This document shows, piece after piece, positions 44,671-54,016 of a DNA stretch of 64,000 bases. Position 1 is the stretch's first letter. The number at the start of each line of letters is the position of its first letter. The notes under the pieces were generated by a model, which worked only from the letters and a program-made list of their open reading frames with translations, was not told where the DNA came from and ran no database searches. Made by a program: the position numbers and the translations under genes. This stretch comes from Candidatus Phosphoribacter baldrii (GTDB taxonomy: Bacteria > Actinomycetota > Actinomycetes > Actinomycetales > Dermatophilaceae), in NCBI GenBank assembly GCA_016704565.1, contig JADIZV010000004.1, positions 682,001 to 746,000 on the forward strand, read 5' to 3'.

Positions 44671-46557
44671 TCAGCGCGAGACGGCAATGGAAGCCAGGTC
44701 GACCCAACCGCCGAGATACGGGTTCTCGACATAACCCGACACCGCCGAACCGCGCAGGAAGGACCGCCTGCGCTCGGCCAGCGGAATCTGCCCGCCAAGT
44801 GCGGTGATCTTGGCGTCGATCGTCCCCCAGGCCTGCTCCCGCAGGGCCGCGTCCGGCTGGATCTGGGCCGCCTCGATCGCAGTGTTGATCGCTTCGTCGT
44901 TGAACGAACCCAGGTCCTGACCGGTGCCGGTGTCGGTGAGGTTCATCCGACCGTCGAACAACTCAGGGAGCACCGCCGCCCCCGCCGGGTAGTCCGCGAA
45001 CCACGACCTCCGGAACACGTCGTAGCGACCAGAGGCGTCCGGCGCGGACACGATCCGGTAGTAGTCCTCGCCCAACCCGTCCAGGAGCACCTCGAACCCG
45101 GCCTTTTCCCACCCGGCCTTGAGGGCGGCATACGCGGCATCGGCGGCTGGGGACGAGCGGTAGGCGACCCGGATGTGGACGGGGAGGGTGACCCCGGCCG
45201 CAACGAGAGCCGCCCGCGCGGCCACGGGATCTGCGGTCGGGGTGACGCCGGCCGGTCGTTGCGTGGGACGGCCCGGGATGGCATCAGCGAGCGCCGAGTA
45301 TGCGGGGGTCATCACCGTCCCTCCGTATGCCGCAGCGAAACCCTCCCGGTCGGTCGCGAGCGCCAGAGCCTGCCGCACTGCCGGGTTGCTCATCACCGGG
45401 CTCTTGACGTTGGGCTGGAGCAGTTCCACCGTGCCCGAGAAGGGGTTGGAGAGGCGCGCCTTGACGCCCGAGTCGCCCTGCAGGGCAGCCAGTCTGGGGC
45501 TGGGCAGGTCGGCGATCCCGATCGCAGTGTGATCCGGAGCCTTGTTTTCTACGAGCCGTTGGATCAGGGTGTCGACCGGGATGGACTCCCGAATGTCGAC
45601 CACATCGGGGAAGGCGCGGCGCAACGGGTCACTGGATGCGTTCCAACCGGGGTTGCGCACGAACCGCCCGCCCGCGCCTGCCTCCCACCCGCCCTCCAGG
45701 CGGTAGGGACCGCACGAGAAGACCTCGAACGCACTCGCTGCGCCGTGGTCGCGGTCCTGGCGATAGGGCGCGAAGGTCGGCAGCGCCACGATCTGAGGGA
45801 AGTCCGGCACTGGGACCTTGAGTCGGATCGTCAATGTTGACCCGCGGCACGCGACGGCGGCATCGAAGTCGGCCGAACCGCTGCCCGAACCGCTTGGTGC
45901 CCCCGAACCGCTTGGAGCCCCTGAGGCGCTCGCTGTCCCGGTCGCCGTCGCTGTCCCGGTCTGCGTCGCTGTGCTCTCTGTCGCCGAAGGGTTGGCCGTC
46001 GCATCCGGGGCCGACCCGGCATACGGCCCGGCATAACCGGGCACCTCACGACCGGAGGAGTCCACCCGGCTGGGGATGTCGAGCAGCATCATCGGATAGG
46101 GCGTACCGCCGGGCAGTTGGTCTCGGGCGAAGGACCGGGCGATGCCGTAGGCCACGTCCTGACACGTGACTGGTCGGCCGTCCTCCCAGCTCGGCCCGGT
46201 GCGGATCGTGAACGTCCAGGTCTTGCCACCTTCAGACGGAGTGCCCGTGTCGGTGGCCAGATCGCCCACAAGCCCGCCGACCCCGCCGACACCACCAGCC
46301 GGGTAGCCGGTGAGGGTCCGGGTGAACAGCCGGACGGCGATGGCGCCCTCTGGGCCGGCATACATGCGTTGCGGGTCCCACGTGGTGATCGACTTGTCAT
46401 AGAGCAGGCGCAGGGTGCCGCCCGCCGCGTCGGAGCCCGAGGGCGAGGGGCCCGAGGGAGTGCTCGTGCACGCGCCGGTCAGCAGCGTGGTGACGAGAAG
46501 CAGGTATGCCGCTCGTGCGGCATACGCGGCATGACCGGGCCTGCCTTTCCCGCGCAC
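44671..46557 (-). CDS. LpqW-like solute-binding lipoprotein (family 5)
   Basis: 628 residues; lipobox LLTGACTST (Cys about 30). Same fold as the binding protein at 41583; the C-terminal 150 residues align well (LPELFDGRMNLTDTGTGQDLGSFNDE vs PPLFDGRINLTPTSTNQDYGYYNSE). A Thr/Ser/Ala/Gly-rich insert of about 40 residues (around 190-230) is probably a flexible loop. Position directly downstream of typA is that of mycobacterial LpqW, which is implicated in lipoarabinomannan synthesis rather than uptake. Whether it serves the importer or cell-envelope synthesis is unresolved. Confidence 0.85.
   Translation of the reverse strand: MRGKGRPGHAAYAARAAYLLLVTTLLTGACTSTPSGPSPSGSDAAGGTLRLLYDKSITTWDPQRMYAGPEGAIAVRLFTRTLTGYPAGGVGGVGGLVGDLATDTGTPSEGGKTWTFTIRTGPSWEDGRPVTCQDVAYGIARSFARDQLPGGTPYPMMLLDIPSRVDSSGREVPGYAGPYAGSAPDATANPSATESTATQTGTATATGTASASGAPSGSGAPSGSGSGSADFDAAVACRGSTLTIRLKVPVPDFPQIVALPTFAPYRQDRDHGAASAFEVFSCGPYRLEGGWEAGAGGRFVRNPGWNASSDPLRRAFPDVVDIRESIPVDTLIQRLVENKAPDHTAIGIADLPSPRLAALQGDSGVKARLSNPFSGTVELLQPNVKSPVMSNPAVRQALALATDREGFAAAYGGTVMTPAYSALADAIPGRPTQRPAGVTPTADPVAARAALVAAGVTLPVHIRVAYRSSPAADAAYAALKAGWEKAGFEVLLDGLGEDYYRIVSAPDASGRYDVFRRSWFADYPAGAAVLPELFDGRMNLTDTGTGQDLGSFNDEAINTAIEAAQIQPDAALREQAWGTIDAKITALGGQIPLAERRRSFLRGSAVSGYVENPYLGGWVDLASIAVSR
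46504..46525. repeat. Inverted pair of the octamer in the LpqW-like signal sequence
   Basis: GTATGCCGC and GCGGCATAC are perfect complements with a TCGT loop, a 9-bp hairpin inside the first 20 codons of the LpqW-like gene. Confidence 0.65.
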
Positions 46558-46561
46558 GGGG

Positions 46562-48490
46562 CTAGCTTTCGGCCTTGGCGGCCGACCGGGCGCGCGCCGC
46601 GGTGCGGGCCCGCTCGATCTGGTCGAGGACGACCTTGCGGATGCGGACGGCCTCGGGAGTCACCTCGACGCACTCGTCCTCGCGGCAGAACTCCAGCGAC
46701 TGCTCAAGCGAGAGCCGACGGGGCGGGATGAGTCGCTCAAGCACCTCGGAGGTGGACGAGCGGACGTTGGAGAGCTTCTTCTCCTTGGTGATGTTGACGT
46801 CCATGTCTTCGGCGCGGGAGTTCTCGCCGACGATCATCCCTTCGTAGACCTCCGTCGTCGGCTCGACGAACAGGGTGCCGCGCTCCTGCAGGTTGAACAT
46901 CGCGTAGGAGGTCGCCGGGCCGCTGCGGTCGGCGACGAGCGAGCCGGTGAGCCGGGTGGTGATCGTCCCCGCCCACGCGGAGTAGCCCTCGAAGACGTGG
47001 TGGGCGATGCCGGTCCCGCGGGTCTCGGTGAGGAACTCGGTGCGGAAGCCGATCAGCCCCCGCGACGGGACGAGGAACTCCATCCGCACCCATCCGGTGC
47101 CGTGGTTGGTCATCTGTTCCATGGCCCCTTTGCGCGCGGCCATGAGCTGGGTGACGGCGCCGAGGAACTCTTCGGGGATGTCAACGGTCAGCCGTTCCAT
47201 CGGCTCGTGGACCTTGCCGTCGACGATCTTGGTGACGACCTGCGGCTTGCCGACGGTGAGCTCGAACCCCTCGCGACGCATCTGCTCGACGAGGATGGCC
47301 AAAGCCAGCTCGCCTCGGCCCTGCACCTCCCAGGTGTCGGGGCGGTCGGTGGGCAGAACCCGGATGGAGACGTTGCCGACGAGCTCGCGCTCGATCCGGT
47401 CCTTGACCAGGCGCGCGGTGACCTTGGCGCCGCGGACCCGACCGGCCATCGGCGAGGTGTTGGTCCCGATCGTCATCGAGATCGCCGGCTCGTCGACGGT
47501 GATGAGCGGCAGGGGGCGCGGGTCGTCCAGGTCGGCCAGGGTCTCGCCGATCATGATGTCGTCGATGCCGGCGATGGCGATGATGTCGCCGGGGCCGGCG
47601 CTCTTGTCGGGGTCGAGCGGCTTGCGCTCCAGGCCCTCCGTCATGAGTAGCTCGGTGACTTTGACCCGCTGCACGCTGCCGTCGCGACGGCACCAAGCGA
47701 CCTGCTGACCCTTGCGGATCGTCCCGTTGTGGACCCGCAGCAGCGCTAGGCGGCCAAGGAAGTTCGAGGAGTCGAGGTTGGTGACGTGCGCCTGCAGGGG
47801 CGCCTCGTCGTCGTAGACCGGCGCCGGGATGGTCGCCATGATCGTCTTGAAGAGCGGCTCCAGGTCAGGACCGTCGGGCTGACCGCCGTCAGTGGGGCGC
47901 TCCAGCGAGGCTCGCCCGGCCTTGGCCGAGGCATAGACGATGGGGAACTCCAGCGCCTGGTCGTGGTGTCGCTCGTCGTCGGACCCTTCGAGCAGGTCCA
48001 TGAACAGTTCGTAGACCTCGTCGACGACTTCGGCGATCCGGGCGTCCGGACGGTCCACCTTGTTGATGCACAGAACGACTGGCAGGTGGGCCGAAAGAGC
48101 CTTGCGCAGCACGAAACGGGTCTGCGGAAGGGGCCCTTCGGAGGCATCGACGAGCAGGACGACGCCGTCGACCATCGACAGACCGCGCTCGACCTCACCA
48201 CCGAAGTCGGCGTGGCCGGGGGTGTCGATGATGTTGATCGTCACGCCCTGCGGGTGCCCTGCGGCGATGGCCGATGGGCCGTTGTAGTGGATCGCTGTGT
48301 TCTTCGCGAGGATCGTGATGCCCTTCTCGCGCTCGAGGTCGCCGGAGTCCATCGCGCGTTCCTCGACATGCTGGTGGGCGCCGAAAGCACCGCCCTGCCA
48401 GAGCATCTTGTCGACGAGGGTGGTCTTGCCGTGATCGACGTGGGCGACGATGGCGACGTTTCTGATGTCGCCGCGGTGCTGCGTAGGCAT
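46562..48490 (-). CDS. typA: Ribosome-associated GTPase TypA/BipA
   Basis: 642 residues starting MPTQHRGDIRNVAIVAHVDHGKTTLVDKML. G1 HVDHGKTT, G3 DTPGHADFGGEVER, G4 NKVDRPDAR are all present, followed by domain II, EF-G-like domains (IEREL...VLPTDRPDTWEVQGRGELALAI) and the BipA C-terminus (HHVFEGYSAWAG, LNVQERGTLFVEP). BipA is a ribosome-binding translational GTPase with roles in stress. It follows the NUDIX gene by 13 bp and precedes the LpqW-like gene by 4 bp. Confidence 0.96.
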   Translation of the reverse strand: MPTQHRGDIRNVAIVAHVDHGKTTLVDKMLWQGGAFGAHQHVEERAMDSGDLEREKGITILAKNTAIHYNGPSAIAAGHPQGVTINIIDTPGHADFGGEVERGLSMVDGVVLLVDASEGPLPQTRFVLRKALSAHLPVVLCINKVDRPDARIAEVVDEVYELFMDLLEGSDDERHHDQALEFPIVYASAKAGRASLERPTDGGQPDGPDLEPLFKTIMATIPAPVYDDEAPLQAHVTNLDSSNFLGRLALLRVHNGTIRKGQQVAWCRRDGSVQRVKVTELLMTEGLERKPLDPDKSAGPGDIIAIAGIDDIMIGETLADLDDPRPLPLITVDEPAISMTIGTNTSPMAGRVRGAKVTARLVKDRIERELVGNVSIRVLPTDRPDTWEVQGRGELALAILVEQMRREGFELTVGKPQVVTKIVDGKVHEPMERLTVDIPEEFLGAVTQLMAARKGAMEQMTNHGTGWVRMEFLVPSRGLIGFRTEFLTETRGTGIAHHVFEGYSAWAGTITTRLTGSLVADRSGPATSYAMFNLQERGTLFVEPTTEVYEGMIVGENSRAEDMDVNITKEKKLSNVRSSTSEVLERLIPPRRLSLEQSLEFCREDECVEVTPEAVRIRKVVLDQIERARTAARARSAAKAES

Positions 48491-48503
48491 AAGGGTCAGT
48501 CTC

Positions 48504-48944
48504 TCAGGTATTCGGGTCGCTCCCGACCAGCAGGGGCGCCAGCGCACGCACGACCGGCAGGTCGGCGGGAAGCCAGGAGACGGCATACAGGGTGTCCGCG
48601 GTGAGCCACCGGATCTCGTCGTGGTCCTGCAACGGGGCTGGTATGCCGCCCTCCCGCACCTGCGCGAGCCACACGAGCAAGTGGTGGGTCGGGCTGATCG
48701 GCCACGCCCCGGCAGCGAGGGGGCCCTCGACCTGGGAGCCGAGGGTGACCTGCACCCCGAGCTCTTCGGCAAGCTCTCGGTGCAGCGCGAGGCCGGGTGC
48801 TTCGCCGGGTTCGACCTTGCCGCCGGGCAACTCCCAGCCACCTGCGACATCGACCGGGCGGGTTCGGCGCGCAGCGAGCAGCCTCGTCGGTGACTCGAGC
48901 GAGTCCACGATTGCCCCGGCAACGACCATCCTCACCGGGCGCAC
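48504..48944 (-). CDS. NUDIX hydrolase, MutT-like
   Basis: 146 residues. The Nudix box GGKVEPGEAPGLALHRELAEELGV fits Gx5Ex7REUxEExGU. The N-terminus (RMVVAGAIVDSLESPTRLLAARRT) and GGWELPGGK resemble the 8-oxo-dGTP sanitising MutT group. Start choice at GTG 48944 is uncertain; a second GTG at 48935 is equally plausible. Precedes typA in the same direction. Confidence 0.88.
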   Translation of the reverse strand: MRPVRMVVAGAIVDSLESPTRLLAARRTRPVDVAGGWELPGGKVEPGEAPGLALHRELAEELGVQVTLGSQVEGPLAAGAWPISPTHHLLVWLAQVREGGIPAPLQDHDEIRWLTADTLYAVSWLPADLPVVRALAPLLVGSDPNT

Positions 48945-48980
48945 CCGCCCTCGGGCGAACCGTCCCTCAGGCGAGTGCGG

Positions 48981-49028
48981 GACGGTGTGCGCTGGCAGGG
49001 GTGATCACCCCGGTCAACGCACACCGTC
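48981..49028 (-). terminator. Long hairpin after ornithine carbamoyltransferase
   Basis: Outer stem GACGGTGTGCG / CGCACACCGTC is perfect over 11 bp and a second palindrome GGGGTGATCACCCC lies inside the loop. It is 18 bp beyond the carbamoyltransferase stop on the minus strand. Confidence 0.7.
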
Positions 49029-49045
49029 ACGCACATCGACGTTCC

Positions 49046-50056
49046 TCAGAGGGGGTGGCCGACGAGGGTGGCGGCCAGAACGGCCTTGATGGTGTGCATC
49101 CGGTTCTCGCTCTGGTCGAACACGATCGAGGCCGGGGACTCGAAGACCTCGTCGGTGACCTCCATCGCCGCCAGGCCGTATTCGGCGAAGATCCGCTCCC
49201 CGACGGCCGTTTCGCGGTTGTGGAAGGACGGGAGGCAGTGCATGAACTTCGTCGCCGGGTTTCCGGTCGACGCCATGACCGCGGCTGTCACCTGATAGGG
49301 CGTCAGCAGGGCGATCCGCTCGGCCCAGACCGCGTCGCCCTCCCCCATCGACACCCAGACGTCGGTGTGGACGTAGTCGACGCCCGCCACCCCGGCGTCG
49401 AGGTCCTCAGTCAGCGCGATGCGAGCGCCGGTCGCATCGGCGAGCCGACGCGCGTGTCCGATGATCTCCTCGCGCGGCCACAGTTGCCTGGGCGCGACGA
49501 TCCGCACGTCCATCCCCGACATGGCACCGGCAACGAGCAGCGAGTTGCCCATGTTGTAGCGGGCATCCCCGACATAGGCGTAGGAGATCTCCGGCGCCGG
49601 TTTGGCCGAATGCTCGACCATGGTGACGATGTCGCACAGCGCCTGAGTGGGGTGCCAGGTGTCCGTGAGGCCGTTGTAGACCGGCACCCCGGCATACCGG
49701 GCCAGGGTCTCGCAGTCCTCGTGCCGTGAGCCGCGGAACTCGATCGCGTCGTAGAGCCGACCGAGCACGCGGCCGGTGTCGGCGAACGACTCCTTGTGCC
49801 CGATCTGGCTGCCGTGCGGGTCGAGGTAGGTCAGCTGCGCGCCCAAGTGGTAAGCCGCCACCTCGAAGGCGCACCGGGTGCGGGTCGAGGTCTTCTCGAA
49901 GATGAGGGCGATGGTCTTGCCGTGGAGCATCCGCTCTTCCCGACCTTCGCGTCGGGCCGCTTTGAGCTGCCGGGCCAAGCCGACCAGCCCCATCCACTCC
50001 GCGGGGGTGAAGTCGATCTCCTTGACGAAGTGCCGGTTGGTGAGGTCCACAGCCAT
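49046..50056 (-). CDS. argF: Ornithine carbamoyltransferase
   Basis: 336 residues. Carbamoyl-phosphate site FEKTSTRTRCAFEVA (STRTR), carbamoyl/ornithine sites (HPTQALCD, and SMGEG loop), MHCLPSFHNRET near the C-terminus. Length and the N-terminal LTNRHFVKEIDFTPAEW resemble catabolic/ArcB-type enzymes. No other arginine genes are adjacent, so it could run in either the biosynthetic or the arginine deiminase direction. A TACGGT element six bases before ATG suggests a leaderless start; a terminator follows. Confidence 0.93.
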   Translation of the reverse strand: MAVDLTNRHFVKEIDFTPAEWMGLVGLARQLKAARREGREERMLHGKTIALIFEKTSTRTRCAFEVAAYHLGAQLTYLDPHGSQIGHKESFADTGRVLGRLYDAIEFRGSRHEDCETLARYAGVPVYNGLTDTWHPTQALCDIVTMVEHSAKPAPEISYAYVGDARYNMGNSLLVAGAMSGMDVRIVAPRQLWPREEIIGHARRLADATGARIALTEDLDAGVAGVDYVHTDVWVSMGEGDAVWAERIALLTPYQVTAAVMASTGNPATKFMHCLPSFHNRETAVGERIFAEYGLAAMEVTDEVFESPASIVFDQSENRMHTIKAVLAATLVGHPL

Positions 50057-50062
50057 ACGACA

Positions 50063-50068
50063 ACCGTA
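50063..50068 (-). promoter_or_regulatory. -10 element, leaderless start of argF
   Basis: TACGGT six bases before the ATG at 50056, overlapping the end of a CGGCATAC octamer on the minus strand. Confidence 0.45.
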
Positions 50069-50113
50069 TGCCGTCCGCTCACCCCTCGGCCCGGCCCCAC
50101 CTCGCGAGGTGGG

Positions 50114-50581
50114 TCACCTCGCAGCGGTAGCTGCCCCGGCCGGCAGGCGCTGGGGGCGGCGATCCCGCTCCATCCACGTCGAGGGGTTGGCCAGGGGCTC
50201 GAAACCCAACCGGGCATAGACCTCGTGGGCGTCGCGGGTGGCCAGGACGACCCGCAGGATCCCTTCGGCCTCAAGGCCTTTCACGAGCTCGCCGACCAGC
50301 CAACCGCCGACCCCGATCCCCCGGACCTCTGGCGCGACATAGACGTCGCAGACCCACGCGAAGGTTGCCCCGTCGGTGACCGCGCGAGCGATCGCGACCT
50401 GCTCACCCGGCATACCGTCACCGCGGTCCCGGTAGACACCCATGGAGCGCGACCCCGCCAAAGCGCGGACGAAGGTCTCCCGGGGGCGCCCCAGCGCCCA
50501 ATAGGCATCCCCCGACAACCAGGCATGGATCCGGTCCACCTGAAGGTGGGCCGGATCCATGCTGATGATGAAGCCGTCCAA
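50114..50581 (-). CDS. GNAT acetyltransferase
   Basis: 155 residues if TTG at 50581 is used (AAGGG eight bases upstream, just past the YegP-like stop); ATG at 50560 would remove seven residues. Signature WVCDVYVAPEVRGIGVGGWLVGELVKGLEAEGILRVVLATRDAHEVYARLGFEPL. The N-terminal DPAHLQVDRIHAWLSGDAYWALGRP is the conserved opening of this GNAT subfamily. Substrate unknown. Translationally close to the YegP-like gene. Confidence 0.85.
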   Translation of the reverse strand: MDGFIISMDPAHLQVDRIHAWLSGDAYWALGRPRETFVRALAGSRSMGVYRDRGDGMPGEQVAIARAVTDGATFAWVCDVYVAPEVRGIGVGGWLVGELVKGLEAEGILRVVLATRDAHEVYARLGFEPLANPSTWMERDRRPQRLPAGAATAAR

Positions 50582-50585
50582 GACG

Positions 50586-50786
50586 TCAGCCCTTGGCAGC
50601 AGGAGCCACCGTCTGGTCGTCGAGCTTGGCGTCGGGGGCGTTCTTGCGGATGGACTCGATGCCGTTGAGGCAGCTCTTCTTCGTCTCGTAGCCCTGGCCG
50701 GTCGCGATGACCTGGCCGTTGGTCGCCTTGAGGCGGAAGCGATACTTCCCAGCCGTGTCCTGATAGACCTCGAACTTGCCCGCCAT
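50586..50786 (-). CDS. DUF1508 (YegP-like) protein
   Basis: 66 residues: MAGKFEVYQDTAGKYRFRLKATNGQVIATGQGYETKKSCLNGIESIRKNAPDAKLDD. A single copy of the KxGxFRFRLxAxNGxxI...YxxKxxxxxGIxSVxxNA motif that YegP carries twice. Function unknown; small actinobacterial relatives are frequent. The start ATG is preceded by GGGAGG. The gene upstream (50787-50917) gap is 131 bp and shows only a short repeat of AGAACGGCG-type sequence. Confidence 0.9.
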   Translation of the reverse strand: MAGKFEVYQDTAGKYRFRLKATNGQVIATGQGYETKKSCLNGIESIRKNAPDAKLDDQTVAPAAKG

Positions 50787-50917
50787 GTGAACCTCCCACT
50801 CACGAGTGATGTGACATCACGAAGCGTAGGGCGACAGGTGCATTCCCGCGCGGAGTCGGGATTCGCCACGCCGGGCGAGGCTTGGACGGCGTCCGATCAA
50901 ACCAGAACGGCGCCCCA

Positions 50918-52237
50918 TCAACCCAGAACGGCGTCCAACGCCGCGCTGAGCAATCCCGGCTCCCTTTCGCGCAATTCGTAGCGCGCCCGGACAATCGGCT
51001 TGCTCACTGACAGCACTCGGGTGAGGTCGATCGGGGTGCCGCTGACGATGGCGTCTGCAGGAGTCGCCTCGATGGTCGCGCTGAGGTCGCGGATCTGCTC
51101 GGCCGAGTAGCCCATCGCCGGTAGCACACCACACGCGTTGGGGTACTTCGCGTAGGTCGTGGCCAGGCTACCCACGGCATACGGAGAGGGGTCGACGATG
51201 CCTGCGACGCGAGCCGCGCTCGCACCGACCACTCCCGCTCCGAAGGTCATCGACCCGTGGGTGAGGGTTGGGCCGTCCTCCACGACGATCACGTGCTTAC
51301 CCTCCACGGTCGACGCGCCCTCGACGGTCACCGGGCTGTCGCAGCGGTGGATCTGGGCGGCGGGGTTCATCTCCCGCACCGAGGCCTCGACGGCGAGGAT
51401 GTCCTCGGGGCGGGCGGCGTCGCACTTGTTGACGATGATGACGTCGGCCATCCGGACGTTGGCCTCACCCGGGTGGTAGCGGCGCTCGTCGCCGGGCCGC
51501 AACGGGTCGACGAGGCACACGTGCAGGTCCGGCTGGTAGAACGGCAGGTCGTTGTTGCCGCCGTCCCAGAGGATGACGTCAGCTTCCGCTTCGGCCTGGC
51601 GCAGGATCCGCTCGTAGTCGACACCGGCGTAGACGACGCAACCCGCGTCGATATGCGGCTCGTATTCCTCGCGTTCCTCGATGGTGCACTGGTGCCGGTC
51701 CAAGTCCGCGTATGCCGCGAACCGCTGCACCGCTTGGGCCGCCAGGTCGCCATAAGGCATCGGGTGGCGAACCGCGACGACGCGCAACCCCTTGTCCCGC
51801 AGGAGCTTTGCCAGATAGCGGGTGGTTTGGCTCTTGCCGACGCCGGTCCGGACCGCCGTGACCGCGACGACCGGCTTGGTCGAGGTGAGCATCGTGTGGC
51901 GTCCGCTGAGCATGGTGAAGTCTGCACCGGCGGCCAGGCACTGGGAGGCCAGGTGCATGACGCGATCGTGAGGGACGTCGGAGTAGGCGAAAACCGCGAG
52001 GTCGATGCCGTCCCGCTCGATGAGGTCGACCACGTCGGCCTCGGGGACGATCGGGATGCCGTCGGGATAGAGCGGTCCCGCCAGCTCCGGTGGATAGCGA
52101 CGGTCGTCGATGTCAGGGATCTGCGTGGCCGTGAAGGCCACCACCCGATAGGCCGGGTCGTCTCGGAACACGACGTTGACGTTGTGGAAGTCGCGTCCCG
52201 CTGCGCCGAGGACGACCACCGTGCGAGGGCTGGACAT
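50918..52237 (-). CDS. Cyclic 2,3-diphosphoglycerate synthetase-like protein
   Basis: 439 residues from ATG 52237 with GGAG six bases upstream. N-terminal Rossmann-like VVVLGAAGRDFHNVNVVF, P-loop VTAVRTGVGKSQTTRYLAKLL (about 152-170), VILWDGGNNDLPF, NKCDAA GTPase-like motif and C-terminal RARYELRERE. The order matches archaeal cyclic 2,3-diphosphoglycerate synthetases, which make an intracellular osmolyte/thermoprotectant in methanogens. Actinobacterial homologues have no proven reaction, so the name is by similarity. Stands alone between a GPH symporter and the YegP-like gene. Confidence 0.75.
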   Translation of the reverse strand: MSSPRTVVVLGAAGRDFHNVNVVFRDDPAYRVVAFTATQIPDIDDRRYPPELAGPLYPDGIPIVPEADVVDLIERDGIDLAVFAYSDVPHDRVMHLASQCLAAGADFTMLSGRHTMLTSTKPVVAVTAVRTGVGKSQTTRYLAKLLRDKGLRVVAVRHPMPYGDLAAQAVQRFAAYADLDRHQCTIEEREEYEPHIDAGCVVYAGVDYERILRQAEAEADVILWDGGNNDLPFYQPDLHVCLVDPLRPGDERRYHPGEANVRMADVIIVNKCDAARPEDILAVEASVREMNPAAQIHRCDSPVTVEGASTVEGKHVIVVEDGPTLTHGSMTFGAGVVGASAARVAGIVDPSPYAVGSLATTYAKYPNACGVLPAMGYSAEQIRDLSATIEATPADAIVSGTPIDLTRVLSVSKPIVRARYELREREPGLLSAALDAVLG

Positions 52238-52367
52238 ACTGCACTCCAAGGCTGCGTCAACCACCGACGCCGGGATGCCCTCATGGCGTCCCGACCGTGG
52301 GACCCGCCGCTTCCACTGTCGGACATCGGCCCTGGCCCGATGGGGACCTTCGGCCCGGGTCAGCGAG

Positions 52368-53933
52368 TCAGCGGCCCGGGTCAGCTGGCTGGTCGGCGGC
52401 CGGCTGGTGCTCGCCGGCGGCATGCTCCCCGGCCTCGTGAGCGCCGCGCTCTGGCACGTCCGGGTGGGCGGGGTGTTCCGGGGCCACGGTATGCCGTGCC
52501 GCCCGGGCCTGCTCCAACTCGACGCTCAACTCGAGCACCCGAGCCCTGGTGAGGGAGTAACCCCGGGCGAGGAACCAGGCAGTCCCCATGAGGATGACGA
52601 CGGTGACGAGCATGGTGATCCGGATGCCCCACAGGGCGCTGTCCGGTTGGGCCAGCCGAGCTTGGCCGGGGCGGGCGTGTTGGTAGCCGGTGAACTCCAG
52701 CACCCAGCCCACGGCGAACGTGGCCAAGGCCGAGGCCAAGGTCCGCACGAGCACCATGACGCCGCTGAACGACCCCGCGTTGCGGGCGCCCTGCGTCACC
52801 TCACCGTCGTCGACGACGTCGGGGAACATCACCCAGACCATGACTTGGGCTGCAGCCAGGCCCATCGCGAAAACCCCGGAGAGCACATAGACCGGCCACA
52901 CCGCAGTGCCCGAGGGATAGAAGGCGATGCCGACCATCGCGAGGATCGACAGCGGGATCCCGGTGTAGTAGATCCGGTTCTTGTCGACCCGCTCGACCAG
53001 CCTCAGCAACAGCGGCAACATGATGATCGTCACCACGGCAAAGATGCCGGCGAAAAGCACCGTGCGGACTCCGGGGACGGCATACAGGGCGTAGTAGAGG
53101 ATCACCGAGGTGACGATGTCGATGGTGATCGACGGGCAGAGGTACATCGCGGTGAGCCGACGGAACGAGGCGATCCGGAACGGCGAGACGACGACGGCAA
53201 GGTTGAACGCGTCGGGGTGCTCGGCAACGGGGGCGCGTTCGTGGGTGAATCGGGCCACGAGCAGCAGCGGCACCGCAAAGAAGGTGCCGAACCCGACGAA
53301 CAGCGACACGTAGAGAGCGGTCACCGACAAGTGGCCCTCGGTGAACGCGTTGACCAGCGCGTTCATCACCAGGGTGCAGCCGACCGCCGAGAAGGTCGCG
53401 CAACCCAGCCGCAGGATGTTGACTCGGCTGCGCTCGTCGGGGTCGGTGGTGATCTCGGTGGACAGCGAACCGTAGGGAACCGCGACGATGCTGGCGACCG
53501 TCGTCCACAGCAGGTGGGCGATGATGACGAACCAGACTTTGGCGCTCTGGCTCTCCCAATCGCCGATCGGTGCCCACAGGCCTGCCATCGCAGGAGGCAG
53601 CAGGAGGGCACCAGCGAAGATCCAGGGCTTCCGCCGGCCCCAACGGCTGCGGGTCCGGTCGGTGATGACGCCCATGAGGGGGTGGTTGATCGCGTCCCAC
53701 ACTTTGGAGACCACCACGGTGGTGCCGGCCAGGCCGGGCGGGAGGCCGACGATATCGGTGAGATAGAAGAGGTAGAGGACCGCGAGAGTGGCCGCCGCCC
53801 CGCCGCCGAACGCGTCGCCGCAGGCGAAGATCGCCCGCTCGGCGCGGGACATCTGCGGGCCTGGGCCCTGGAGGGACGCAGGAGGTGGTTGGGGGGAGGG
53901 TGCGTTGCCGGTCGGCGACACGGCATACGACAT
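52368..53933 (-). CDS. GPH-family cation-sugar symporter (MFS)
   Basis: 521 residues with twelve predicted membrane segments. GPH motifs: DAFGGGAAATLAVLYLFYLTDIVGLPP, WDAINHPLMGVITDRTRSRWGRRKPWI, PYGSLSTEITTDPDERSR and MFPDVVDDGEVTQGARNAGSF. Members transport glycosides, pentosides or hexuronides with H+ or Na+. The C-terminal 60 residues are a His/Pro/Glu-rich cytoplasmic tail. Neighbours do not reveal the substrate. Confidence 0.9.
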   Translation of the reverse strand: MSYAVSPTGNAPSPQPPPASLQGPGPQMSRAERAIFACGDAFGGGAAATLAVLYLFYLTDIVGLPPGLAGTTVVVSKVWDAINHPLMGVITDRTRSRWGRRKPWIFAGALLLPPAMAGLWAPIGDWESQSAKVWFVIIAHLLWTTVASIVAVPYGSLSTEITTDPDERSRVNILRLGCATFSAVGCTLVMNALVNAFTEGHLSVTALYVSLFVGFGTFFAVPLLLVARFTHERAPVAEHPDAFNLAVVVSPFRIASFRRLTAMYLCPSITIDIVTSVILYYALYAVPGVRTVLFAGIFAVVTIIMLPLLLRLVERVDKNRIYYTGIPLSILAMVGIAFYPSGTAVWPVYVLSGVFAMGLAAAQVMVWVMFPDVVDDGEVTQGARNAGSFSGVMVLVRTLASALATFAVGWVLEFTGYQHARPGQARLAQPDSALWGIRITMLVTVVILMGTAWFLARGYSLTRARVLELSVELEQARAARHTVAPEHPAHPDVPERGAHEAGEHAAGEHQPAADQPADPGR

Positions 53934-54016
53934 GGTGGGAACTCCCCTGCTCGGTGACGTCCGCAGTCTGCCAGAACGGCGCGTCGGCGGACACCGGCCG
54001 CAAGACAGCCGACCGA

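Noticed and set aside
52176..53957. 593-codon plus-strand frame opposite the GPH symporter
   Set aside because: Shadow of a gene with clear membrane-protein motifs on the minus strand.
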